Assembly (NCBI GenBank): GCA_963674975.1
Contig: OY771913.1
Location: 186,001 to 250,000, forward strand
Length of the DNA: 64,000 nucleotides
Reading direction: 5' to 3'
Source of the DNA: UBA4781 sp963674975
GTDB taxonomy: Bacteria; Chloroflexota; Anaerolineae; Anaerolineales; Anaerolineaceae
A program made the position numbers and the translations under genes. Shown here one piece after another: positions 16,867-24,119 of the stretch (the stretch's first letter is position 1; each line of letters starts with the position of its first letter). Below the pieces are notes generated by a model that saw only the letters and a program-made list of their open reading frames with translations, had not been told where the DNA came from and searched no databases.

Positions 16867-17595
16867 ATGGTATCAAGACATGATGTGCGATTAAAAGTAT
16901 GGAACGAACTAAAGAAAGTAGCTTATCCTGACAGTCGATTTCATTTTGATTTTAGTGAATTTATCGCTGATTTTGAAGGCAGTGAAAAAGCAACTAGCAG
17001 GTTGATCGATCTGGATATCTATAAGAATTCTCAGGTTGTTTTTGTAACTCCGGATAACTGCCTGGAGACGCTGCGCAGTCAGGTGATAGAAGACAAGAAA
17101 GTTCTATTGACCACAACATACGGGATCAGGAGGGGGTTCGTTGAACTGCTGCCTGAACAAGTTCCTAATGGATTGGGTAAGTATGCAGTGATGCTGGATG
17201 TAATCGAAAAAATCGGACGGCTCATTTCACTGAAAGAAATCAAAGAAAAATATATCGTTGATCTTCTTGTAACTGGCGGATCGGCAGTGACATTAGATGG
17301 ATTGCGTGTAGGAAAAGGACACGGCTTCTTCGATATCGAATGGGCGACTATGTTCACGCTGGGAGTGGTCAATACTGATACACCGGTGGTTGATCTTGTT
17401 CATGATTGCCAGATCGTTGACGAAGATTTCAAACCGGAGCCATATGACACCGTTTGCGATTATATTGTGACCCCATCAAAGGTGGTTCATGTGGAATCAC
17501 CCCAAAAACCGACCGGCGGGATTTTATGGGATAAATTAAACCCTGAAATGCTGCAAGACATTTCAATTCTTGAAGAAATAAAGAATTACGATTAA
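16867..17595 (+). CDS. 5-formyltetrahydrofolate cyclo-ligase-like protein
   Basis: A 242-residue member of the MTHFS/YgfA family. The diagnostic motif is GLRVGKGHGFFDIEWATM near residues 146-163, followed by TPVVDLVHDCQIVDEDF. The N-terminal KVWNELKKVA region lines up with the nucleotide-binding side. True MTHFS converts 5-formyl-THF to 5,10-methenyl-THF with ATP. This protein is longer than typical (about 180-200 residues) and has GHGFFD instead of GGGYYD. It may be the subfamily found in catabolic clusters rather than the housekeeping enzyme. It lies 91 bases after the DUF1893 gene. Confidence 0.7.
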   Translation: MVSRHDVRLKVWNELKKVAYPDSRFHFDFSEFIADFEGSEKATSRLIDLDIYKNSQVVFVTPDNCLETLRSQVIEDKKVLLTTTYGIRRGFVELLPEQVPNGLGKYAVMLDVIEKIGRLISLKEIKEKYIVDLLVTGGSAVTLDGLRVGKGHGFFDIEWATMFTLGVVNTDTPVVDLVHDCQIVDEDFKPEPYDTVCDYIVTPSKVVHVESPQKPTGGILWDKLNPEMLQDISILEEIKNYD

Positions 17596-17637
17596 CAGTT
17601 GAACGCTCAAAAGAATGCGGGAAAAGATCTTTTTACC

Positions 17638-18279
17638 CTATTCGGACGGAAGTGATTCCCAAATAGAATTCAATTCATCCCTTGCCAGACCAATATAGCT
17701 AGTTCCCATTGATAGATGATTAGTTGCATTATCTAAAGAATTACCATCAAGGTTATTAAAGCCATCCCGTATATAATCGGCAGCCTTTTTATTCTCCTGG
17801 TTGGCAAGTAATAAATAATCATTTACAACTTTCATCGCTGTGGGAGGATCCTTCTGCCCCATGCTTGTACAATATGTCACATAATCATCAATTTCACTAT
17901 TAACTTTGTCAATGTGAGTTTGATCGAAAAGGAGATCTGCATTGTCAACTATTTCAAGAAAACTAGCTGTCATTGTATCAATTGCTGTGGAGCAATTACT
18001 TATTTTTTCTTCTTCAATGGTCAGATATTCTATATTTTGAACAAAACTATCATCAACGGTTTGAGATTCAGGTGTACTGGTTGCATTTGGAGTTGCGATT
18101 GATTTATCGGTTGGAGTAGATGCAGATTGCGCTTTTTCTGTAATACGTGCAATTACTGTGTTTGCTATGACAGCAGCTTCTTGGTTATTTTTTGTATCGG
18201 TTGAACATGCCGTAAAAAGGAAGAGATTACACAGAACCAGAAGGATTATCCATTGATTAAGTTTATTATTGTTTTTCAT
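17638..18279 (-). CDS. Small secreted lipoprotein, paralogue A
   Basis: A 213-residue protein with an N-terminal signal and lipobox LFLFTACSTD. A Ser/Thr/Pro/Ala-rich linker (about 45-75) is followed by an alpha-helical domain with VEEEK-like IEEEKISNCSTAIDTM, DDYVTYCTSMGQKDPPTAM and a final LGMG-type helix. It is clearly a paralogue of the next gene. The middle and C-terminal parts align along their length, including CTSMGQ/CTNMGQ and paired cysteines. I do not recognise the family. It is probably an extracytoplasmic surface-anchored protein of unknown role. Confidence 0.7.
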   Translation of the reverse strand: MKNNNKLNQWIILLVLCNLFLFTACSTDTKNNQEAAVIANTVIARITEKAQSASTPTDKSIATPNATSTPESQTVDDSFVQNIEYLTIEEEKISNCSTAIDTMTASFLEIVDNADLLFDQTHIDKVNSEIDDYVTYCTSMGQKDPPTAMKVVNDYLLLANQENKKAADYIRDGFNNLDGNSLDNATNHLSMGTSYIGLARDELNSIWESLPSE

Positions 18280-18412
18280 TGCTGGTACCTTTCATGCAGT
18301 TTTGAATAGTAATGTAAAAGTAAATCAATGTAATAACAATATAATTATTAAAAATGATTGTTTCCTATATCTAAAAATAAAGTATATATTCTATTATTAC
18401 GAAAAACAATTT

Positions 18413-18448
18413 AAAGGGTAGTTCCTTTAAAAAGTAGAACTACCCTTT
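18413..18448 (-). terminator. Intrinsic terminator of lipoprotein paralogue B
   Basis: AAAGGGTAGTTC (18413-18424) and GAACTACCCTTT (18437-18448) make a 12-bp perfect stem. On the minus strand it is followed by a T-rich stretch. It separates the two paralogues into individual transcripts. Confidence 0.7.
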
Positions 18449-18474
18449 GAAGTAAAAAGGGAGATCCTTTTGAC

Positions 18475-19101
18475 CTATTCGGATTGAAGTGAATCCAGGA
18501 TGGTGTTTAGCTCATCCGTCGCGAGATTGATATAGCTTGATCCGATCGTAAGATGATCAGCCGCTGTGTTTAAATGATCGGCATCCAGATTATTAATACC
18601 ATACCGCATATCATCAGAAGCCTGCTGGTATTCATCATCAGCCAGCAGTAAATAATCATTAACGGCTTCCATCGCCGATGGAGGATTTTCCTGCCCCATG
18701 TTTGTGCAGTAAGTCTCAAAATCATCAATTTCAGCGTTGAGTTTTGCAAGGTAGGTTGGGTCGAGTAAGAGGGAAACATCATCTCCTACTTCTGTAAAGC
18801 TGGCTGCCATTGTATTAAGGGAGGAAGAACATTCGATCATTTTTTCTTCTTCGACAGTCAGGTATTCCAGGTTTTCAGCAAGCTCATCATCGCTGATTTG
18901 AGATTCGGGGGCGCTGGTAGAAGTTGGCTCGCTGGTTGGGGTGGATGTAGACTGTGCGGTTTCTGTAATTTCTACAGCAATAGTGTTTGTTATATCGGGA
19001 GAAACTTTATCTTCTTTTGGATCCGACGAGCAGGAGGTAGAAAGAAGGATACTGCACAAAACCAGGATGATGATCCATAAATTGAATTTATTATTTTTCA
19101 T
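18475..19101 (-). CDS. Small secreted lipoprotein, paralogue B
   Basis: A 208-residue paralogue of the neighbouring lipoprotein, with the same start (MKNNKFNLWIIILVLC) and lipobox SILLSTSCSSD. The same low-complexity Ser/Thr/Pro linker and helical domain follow: VEEEKMIECSSSLNTM, DDFETYCTNMGQENPPSAME, and a C-terminal NTAADHLTIGSSYINLA. Its own upstream region and a terminator suggest a separate transcript. Tandem duplication is evident; the function is unknown. Confidence 0.7.
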   Translation of the reverse strand: MKNNKFNLWIIILVLCSILLSTSCSSDPKEDKVSPDITNTIAVEITETAQSTSTPTSEPTSTSAPESQISDDELAENLEYLTVEEEKMIECSSSLNTMAASFTEVGDDVSLLLDPTYLAKLNAEIDDFETYCTNMGQENPPSAMEAVNDYLLLADDEYQQASDDMRYGINNLDADHLNTAADHLTIGSSYINLATDELNTILDSLQSE

Positions 19102-19257
19102 TGCAGCTGCCTTTCATTTGTTATTAAATTGAATCGGAAGTAGAAATCAGTGAAAATTTTACGTGAAAACTAGGCAAAATTATTATTGAAAAAGAAATGA
19201 ACTAAATCTACGGCTAAAGTATATATTTTTGCTTTAAGAAAAGCAACTGATAAAAAA

Positions 19258-19285
19258 GGTAGCTCTCCTTTTTTTGAGAGCTACC
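19258..19285 (-). terminator. Intrinsic terminator of the RDD gene
   Basis: GGTAGCTCTC (19258-19267) and GAGAGCTACC (19276-19285) form a perfect 10-bp stem. On the minus strand a run of T follows. It lies downstream of the 3' part of the interrupted RDD gene. Confidence 0.75.
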
Positions 19286-19300
19286 CGACGGAGAAAAAAT

Positions 19301-19604
19301 TTATTTTCCTAAAACGAGACAGTTGGTGATCTTATCGTGTAGAGCCTGCCGCTTGTCGGTGAAACCAGCCATAATAAAACCAATGAAAAGAATTACTGCA
19401 GAGATTATTTTCGCGAAATAGCGACCGGTAGCTTTTCCAAAGGAAACACGTTTTCCTTCCATGTCAGTAACATAAATGCCGACAGCCAGTTTCCCAATGG
19501 TTGCCTGCAGCGGAGAGCTTTCCATTCCACAAAAATATAGCCAAGAAATAAGTAAACTAAAGATTGAGATCATAAGAGCATAAATTTCGTAGGTAAAATT
19601 ATAA
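19301..19604 (-). pseudogene. RDD-family membrane protein, 3' fragment (split by insertion element)
   Basis: Encodes about 98 residues of an RDD protein from FTYEIYALMISIF to the end. It includes the second helix, the QATIGKLAVGIYVTDMEGKRV segment (shortened here to its core) and the final helix with DKRQALHDKI. The frame stays open into the inserted element up to 19654, but those extra 19 residues are element sequence. Joining to the 5' fragment at 23004-23154 after removing the element and one copy of the 8-bp duplication restores a 148-residue RDD protein in frame. Confidence 0.9.
19597..19604. repeat. Target-site duplication, left copy
   Basis: AATTATAA immediately left of the element. 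An identical AATTATAA lies immediately right of it at 23004-23011. Eight bases is the duplication size known for IS1595-family transposition. Confidence 0.93.
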
Positions 19605-19629
19605 GGCGAGTATCCCTTGACATAGGGTA
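19605..19629 (+). repeat. Left terminal inverted repeat of the IS1595-type element
   Basis: Begins GGCGAGTATCCC and ends TAGGGTA, matching the right end in inverted orientation at 21 of 25 positions. It contains the transposase promoter's -35 box. Confidence 0.9.
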
Positions 19630-19645
19630 GAACATGTGTTATATT
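19617..19645 (+). promoter_or_regulatory. Transposase promoter, -35 inside the terminal repeat
   Basis: TTGACA (19617-19622), a 17-base spacer and TATATT (19640-19645) lie upstream of the transposase start at 19669. The right repeat has CTATCG at the equivalent of the -35, so only the left end carries this promoter. Confidence 0.7.
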
Positions 19646-19668
19646 TAATGTCATAAGGAACTCGCAAA

Positions 19669-20547
19669 ATGACTACTAAAACCAAAATGACAAAATTCAC
19701 ACTCAAGCAGTTTCAACAGGTTTTTCCTGATGATGATACCTGCCTTGACTATATCCGCTATAAAAGATTTCCAGAACGTATTGATTGCCCAAAATGCGGA
19801 AAGAATAGCTTGTTCCACCACGACAAAGGCAAGAAATCCTATTCCTGCGATAGTTGCGGTTATCAAATCTCCCCGACTGCCAACACCATTTTTCATAAGT
19901 CCAGCACTTCCTTGACTATCTGGTTCTACGTGATCTACCTGATGGCGCAAACCCGTGGCGGTATTTCCGCAAAGCAAATCGAACGGGAGACGGGCGTTAC
20001 CTACAAAACAGCTTGGAGAATGTGCAAGCAGGTGCGCTCTGTTCTTTTTGAAGATGGTAAGCCTTTTGATGGTGAAGTTGAGATTGACGAAGCCTACTTC
20101 GGCGGTCGCAAGCATGGAAAACGCGGGCGTGGCGCAGAAGGCAAAACCCCTGTAGTTGGAATGGTTGAAAGAAACGGTATGCTGGAAGTTCGCAAGGTTG
20201 AAAACACCACTCGCAAAACCGTTATCCCAATGGTTATTTCCAATATTCAAAAGGGTGCGCAGATTTTCACCGATGAATACCCCGTTTATAAATGCCTTCC
20301 TTCCTTTGGCTTCAACCATTCCACCGTTCCCCATGCAGATAAAATCTATGTGCTGGGCAACTGCCACACCAACACCATCGAGGGCTTTTGGTCTCTTGCT
20401 AAAAATGGTATCAAGGGCGTTTATCATTCTGTTTCTTCCAAATATCTTCAATATTATCTGAATGAATATGCTTTCCGGTACAACCATCGCAAAGATACTA
20501 CCCCGATGTTTTTTTCTTTCCTTTCGCAGGCGATTTCGGCTTCCTGA
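19669..20547 (+). CDS. IS1595-family (ISXO2-like) transposase
   Basis: A 292-residue transposase. The N-terminal zinc ribbon has CPKCG and CDSCGYQISPTANTIF (about residues 40-66), and a helix-turn-helix-like region has SAKQIERETGVTYKTAWRM. The catalytic domain carries the conserved acidic residues in VEIDEAYFGGRKHG, IFTDEYPVY and HTNTIEGFWSLAKNGI, the last being the ISXO2 C-terminal signature, followed by EYAFRYNHR. It cuts and joins the element's inverted repeats. The frame is intact and full length, with AAGGA upstream of the ATG, so the transposase may still be active. Confidence 0.93.
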   Translation: MTTKTKMTKFTLKQFQQVFPDDDTCLDYIRYKRFPERIDCPKCGKNSLFHHDKGKKSYSCDSCGYQISPTANTIFHKSSTSLTIWFYVIYLMAQTRGGISAKQIERETGVTYKTAWRMCKQVRSVLFEDGKPFDGEVEIDEAYFGGRKHGKRGRGAEGKTPVVGMVERNGMLEVRKVENTTRKTVIPMVISNIQKGAQIFTDEYPVYKCLPSFGFNHSTVPHADKIYVLGNCHTNTIEGFWSLAKNGIKGVYHSVSSKYLQYYLNEYAFRYNHRKDTTPMFFSFLSQAISAS

Positions 20548-20637
20548 CAGTCAAAATAACCTTATCTAATGCTTTGAAGAAGTCCTCTTTTGTGAGGATT
20601 TCTTTTCTTCCTTTTTTATTTGTCTCTTTTGTATTCA
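20497..20637 (-). CDS. Candidate 46-residue Lys-rich protein within the element
   Basis: A short frame starts at ATG 20637, two bases after the methyltransferase-fusion stop on the same strand. It begins MNTKETNKKGRKEILTKED and ends in a Lys/Gly-rich tail. Its last third overlaps the 3' end of the transposase gene on the opposite strand. The tight spacing suggests translational coupling to the passenger gene. The predicted KEDFFKALDKV helix is plausible for a small DNA- or protein-binding peptide. No family was recognised and it may be a chance frame. Confidence 0.35.
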
Positions 20638-20639
20638 TT

Positions 20640-22916
20640 CTATTTTAAATAAGATTCAACAAAGTCAATAATTTTATTCTGGGTATCAGTTGCTTGCACT
20701 TGATATTTATCTAATTCTTCTTCCAGTATTGCCAACTGTTTAATATCATCTGGATTTGGTTTTGGGATTTTTATTCTAATTAACTCACTAAAAGGCAAGT
20801 TCGCTCTTGCAGAGGATAACGAGTAATTCATGATTACTTTTTGATAACGGGGGGTTTTTAAAACTGAATGAATATAAGATGATGGATACTCGTCATTAAT
20901 TGATCTGAACACAACATAGGCTGGGCTTACTAAATGATTTTCATAGTACGAAGGCACCAAACCGATACTTCCAATGTTTACTCTATATGGGTTGTATACC
21001 AAATCCCCAGTATGAACAACCTTATAACTCTGTGTAGCTTCATCCCCTAAAAATACATCATCCAAGAAAACGCCATTTTGAGAAACTCGTAAAAGTCCAA
21101 ATATTTTATCTGGGTTATTTTTAGGGTTTATTTTTTCTTTACTTTCCTCAATTATTGTTTCATCAAGATAAACCATTTCGTATTTAGATTCTGGGACATC
21201 TTCCATGTAATAAAAAGGACGCAAATTATAATTACCGCTTGCGATTATTGTGTCCTTTTCTACGATATTGGCTTGCGCCTTTATAAATTTTGGCGAATCT
21301 AAATTACTTAGTAATTTCTTGAGATCACTATCTCCCTTTACTGGCTTTCGTTTTGTATTAAGCTCGAATCCATCGTTGAAAATTACAAAGAAGAATATGT
21401 TTTTAAATTGATTTATGTTCTTTTTCTTGAAATAAATAATATTTGTCTTTGTAGGTGTATAGGGCATAAAAACTCCACGTGGCAACGAGACAACTGTGAA
21501 TGCTTCGGAATCACGCATTATTAATTCTCTTGTTTGCCCAATTACACCATCTTCATACAAGAAAGTCTCTGGAACGATCACGGCTGCGCGACCTCCAGGT
21601 TTCAATGCTTTATAAATATGTTGTATAAAAACTGAATCCCCATTCGAGGTTGGTATAGGGTAAAAAGATCCATAATCAACTTTTTGCGAATACGGAATAT
21701 TTGAAAGAACTACATCAAATTCTTCATTAATGGGTTTTGATAGGCAATCAATTTGATCAATATTGCTATGCCCATCATCAAAGAGTATCATATTCATTTT
21801 TGCTATTCGTGCGGTTGATGTTATTTCACGCCCATAAATTGTTTCGTTTTTTAATTTCTCAATAATTTCAGGGTTTGAAACATCAACACGTAGAGATAAA
21901 TATTTGAACGCTTCCAATAAAAAACCCCCTGTCCCGCAACATGGATCATATAGGCGTTCGCCGTAAATAGGTTTCACAAGATTAACCATCGTTCTCACAA
22001 TATGACGGGGGGTAAAATATTCGCCTAAGTCTTTATTTCCATTAGTAACACTTTTTAAAAAGTATTCAAATGCATCCCCTTTCACATCCGTATCCGTTGA
22101 ACTAAGGTTAATAGGATCAATTACCTCAATAACAGATTCAAGTGTCGCTGGATTTCTTACGGCAAATTGGTTGCTAAAAATATCACCGTATAGTTCGTTT
22201 AACCTTTTCCATACCGAGTCAGCAATAAAATCTAATAATCTTTGACCTTCATAATCATGAATAAAGCTTGACCAACAAAATCTTTTTTCTATAACTCTTT
22301 TCACGCCACGGGCTTCATTTAGGCGATCTGATTCGTCAAGTAACTTTAAAAACAAAATTTCGGCGAATGTTGAAAACCTCTCATACCCTTCACGCAAGCC
22401 CTCTTTGCGCAATAAGTTATTGGTTTTCTTATATATTCTTAGCAGTTCTTCTCTTGTGAAATTAATGTCTTTAGGCGCCGATAAAATTTCAGGTCCTTCG
22501 CGGATAAAACGCAGCGCCGTTATTTGATCAATAAAATCTTGTAGTTCCTCCCCGTCTATTTTTAAAGGCCTTCCTTTTCCAACATGCTCAGCAATTACAA
22601 ACGTGTCATTAAATGCAAAAGCAAGGGGAACATTAAGGGGTTTTGCATATCTTTCTTTTGCTTGTAAAAGTGCTTTATCTAAGTCTTGTCCAGGTTTTTT
22701 TGCCTCTATAATTCCAATAGGAACATCTGTTCCAGTTTCATATAATACATAATCCGGTTTTTTACCACCAAAAACCTCGTTTTGCTTCTGTGTTTTCGCC
22801 TGCTCTTGAAATACATTGCAATTGGGATCGTGTTCATTTAACACCCATCCAAGATTTTGTAGGCGAAGATTTATCTGTGTCCGTGTATGCGATTCCAATG
22901 GGCTACGCCTGTTCAT
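20640..22916 (-). CDS. Type I/IIG-like restriction-modification fusion: PD-(D/E)XK nuclease, N6-adenine methyltransferase, specificity domain
   Basis: A 758-residue passenger gene. Residues 1-130 form an HsdR-N-like PD-(D/E)XK nuclease domain (Asp55 in KKPDYVLYE, Glu71-x-Lys73 in IGIIEAKKPG). Residues 160-540 form an HsdM-like N6 methyltransferase, with GEYFTPR (298-304), SAM motif I DPCCGTGGF (324-332), and motif IV SNIPY (405-409) in place of the usual NPPY/F. The C-terminal 200 residues look like a specificity (TRD) half with a coiled coil, including RANLPFSELIRIKIPKP. It probably recognises, methylates and cuts DNA as one chain. A TATAAT box on the minus strand (22952-22957) may drive it. 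Confidence 0.85.
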   Translation of the reverse strand: MNRRSPLESHTRTQINLRLQNLGWVLNEHDPNCNVFQEQAKTQKQNEVFGGKKPDYVLYETGTDVPIGIIEAKKPGQDLDKALLQAKERYAKPLNVPLAFAFNDTFVIAEHVGKGRPLKIDGEELQDFIDQITALRFIREGPEILSAPKDINFTREELLRIYKKTNNLLRKEGLREGYERFSTFAEILFLKLLDESDRLNEARGVKRVIEKRFCWSSFIHDYEGQRLLDFIADSVWKRLNELYGDIFSNQFAVRNPATLESVIEVIDPINLSSTDTDVKGDAFEYFLKSVTNGNKDLGEYFTPRHIVRTMVNLVKPIYGERLYDPCCGTGGFLLEAFKYLSLRVDVSNPEIIEKLKNETIYGREITSTARIAKMNMILFDDGHSNIDQIDCLSKPINEEFDVVLSNIPYSQKVDYGSFYPIPTSNGDSVFIQHIYKALKPGGRAAVIVPETFLYEDGVIGQTRELIMRDSEAFTVVSLPRGVFMPYTPTKTNIIYFKKKNINQFKNIFFFVIFNDGFELNTKRKPVKGDSDLKKLLSNLDSPKFIKAQANIVEKDTIIASGNYNLRPFYYMEDVPESKYEMVYLDETIIEESKEKINPKNNPDKIFGLLRVSQNGVFLDDVFLGDEATQSYKVVHTGDLVYNPYRVNIGSIGLVPSYYENHLVSPAYVVFRSINDEYPSSYIHSVLKTPRYQKVIMNYSLSSARANLPFSELIRIKIPKPNPDDIKQLAILEEELDKYQVQATDTQNKIIDFVESYLK

Positions 22917-22951
22917 TTTTTTATTCCTAAAAACATTATTTATTCTTTATA

Positions 22952-22957
22952 ATTATA
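22952..22957 (-). promoter_or_regulatory. Candidate -10 box of the passenger gene promoter
   Basis: TATAAT on the minus strand about 35 bases upstream of the fusion-gene ATG and just inside the right inverted repeat. No clear -35 is seen. Confidence 0.4.
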
Positions 22958-22978
22958 GCGAAGAGAAGCAATCAGCGG

Positions 22979-23003
22979 TACCCTACGATAGGGGATACTC
23001 GCC
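22979..23003 (-). repeat. Right terminal inverted repeat of the IS1595-type element
   Basis: Reverse complement begins GGCGAGTATCCC and ends TAGGGTA. It matches the left repeat except for four of the six bases between these blocks. Confidence 0.9.
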
Positions 23004-23011
23004 AATTATAA
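23004..23011. repeat. Target-site duplication, right copy
   Basis: AATTATAA directly after the right inverted repeat, identical to 19597-19604. It also forms part of the RDD coding sequence. Confidence 0.93.
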
Positions 23012-23154
23012 TATCCAAGATTTGCGATCACGCTCATATTCGTGCTCTGGTAGCTTAGAAATTCATAATTGGCAAATGCCAAAATGACCATATCGATGAC
23101 ATAGGCTGCCAGACGACGCCAGAAACCTGCATACTGTACTGATTTTTCTTCCAT
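23004..23154 (-). pseudogene. RDD-family membrane protein, 5' fragment (split by insertion element)
   Basis: Encodes the first 50 residues. It begins MEEKSVQYAGFWRRLAAYVID, with the family-defining R..D motif (RRLAAYVID) in the first helix, and ends at ANLGYYN. Reading continues into the element for ten residues before a stop. An AGGAGG ribosome site precedes the ATG on the minus strand. The remainder lies at 19301-19604. With the element removed the codons join as GYYN-FTYE in frame, so no other damage is visible. Confidence 0.9.
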
Positions 23155-23535
23155 TTTAAATAATCCTCCTGAATTAGTATATTAAGGAGTATAAGATTAT
23201 TAAAGTCGAAGTAAAGATAAAACATTTACCTATCTCTAAAAATCTCTCCCTCCTTTTCTATTTTTATTATAAGTTATTGAGCGGGTTGTGAAAAGAGACT
23301 AACGCTTCCAGATAATTTACATAATGAAAAGGGGACATTGAAAAAATATTAAAACCCTATATAGTATTAGTAGCAATCTCAAGTGGGAATACAGGATTCT
23401 ATCAATCTACACTTCCAGATATAAAAAATATTAACAACAAGCAGCTATTTCATTTAAAAATTAAAACGAAATGAAGTGAGGAGGCGTTAAAAGAATTCGT
23501 GCAATTGAGAATAGTAAAAAGAAAGGAAATATGAA
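23155..23535. other. Intergenic region, divergent promoters expected
   Basis: About 380 AT-rich bases between the RDD start (minus) and the coiled-coil membrane protein (plus). I see no long frame, no RNA gene and no clear terminator. The promoters of both flanking genes must lie here. A GGAGG-like GAGGAGG occurs near 23478 but leads to no convincing gene. Confidence 0.5.
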
Positions 23536-24069
23536 ATGACAGACAATAAAAAGGATAAAACTGAAGAAAAGAAGGAAGAAAAAAAAGGGACAGAAAGCAG
23601 CTTCCTTGGAAAGGATATTGGAGCAACCTTCATAGGGATTGCAATTTTCGTAATATTCATCATTCTGATCTTTCGATTATTGAATCGGGTTACCACAGAG
23701 GATGAGGTTGAATGGACACGCCTGGTTTATTTATTAAGTGGGGTTGAAGCGATCCTCTTTTCTGCAACCGGATATTTCTTTGGCGAGAAAGCGAGCCGTG
23801 AGCGAGCTGAAAATGCTGAAAGCAGTGCTGAAGGCGCAGAAGAAGAAAAGAAAGAGGCTGTCAAAGAGGCGAACAACGCAAAGATCACTGAAAATGTAGC
23901 GAAAGAAAAAGTAAAAATACTGGCAGCTTCGATCGATAGTTTGGAAAAGAAGCAAAGCAGAACCGCTGGCTTCTATGCGACCAAAGGGGAGGGGCAGGTT
24001 AGGGAGCAATCTTCGGAAGATATAAAACTTCTCAACAACTTAGCGAAGAATATTTTAAAAGATTTGTGA
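23536..24069 (+). CDS. Membrane protein with charged N-terminus and long coiled coil
   Basis: A 177-residue protein. A very charged, Lys/Glu-rich N-terminus (DNKKDKTEEKKEEKKG) is followed by two hydrophobic helices (about residues 31-56 and 70-87). A long Ala/Glu/Lys heptad-rich region (about 88-145) is strongly predicted to form a coiled coil. No family is recognised. AGAAAGGAAAT precedes the ATG. A role as a membrane-anchored scaffold or sensor is only a guess. The gene ends before a strong bidirectional terminator. Confidence 0.7.
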   Translation: MTDNKKDKTEEKKEEKKGTESSFLGKDIGATFIGIAIFVIFIILIFRLLNRVTTEDEVEWTRLVYLLSGVEAILFSATGYFFGEKASRERAENAESSAEGAEEEKKEAVKEANNAKITENVAKEKVKILAASIDSLEKKQSRTAGFYATKGEGQVREQSSEDIKLLNNLAKNILKDL

Positions 24070-24079
24070 TATTAACAAA

Positions 24080-24109
24080 AAACAGGCAGCTTTTTATGGC
24101 TGCCTGTTT
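24080..24109. terminator. Bidirectional intrinsic terminator before rubrerythrin
   Basis: AAACAGGCAGC (24080-24090) and GCTGCCTGTTT (24099-24109) form an 11-bp stem with A and T runs outside. It serves the convergent coiled-coil and rubrerythrin genes. Confidence 0.85.
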
Positions 24110-24119
24110 TCCATCAAAA

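Larger units (their letters stand above)
19605..23003. mobile_element. IS1595-family (ISXO2-like) element with a restriction-modification-like passenger gene
   Basis: A complete 3399-bp element with imperfect terminal inverted repeats of 25 bp, of which 21 positions match. Both ends start GGCGAGTATCCC and both repeats end TAGGGTA. It is flanked by an exact 8-bp duplication (AATTATAA). It holds a DDE transposase on the plus strand and, convergent on the minus strand, a 758-residue nuclease-methyltransferase-specificity fusion plus a candidate 46-residue ORF. It interrupts an RDD gene whose two halves are otherwise intact, which points to a recent insertion. IS1595 relatives are known to carry passenger genes. 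Confidence 0.93.

Noticed and set aside
19301..19654. Reading 19301-19654 as an independent 117-residue membrane protein
   Set aside because: Its first 19 residues come from the inserted element's end, and the rest is the 3' portion of the split RDD gene.
19651..20487. A 278-codon frame on the minus strand across the transposase gene
   Set aside because: It lies entirely antisense to an intact ISXO2-type transposase with conserved catalytic motifs and has no family match or ribosome site of its own.
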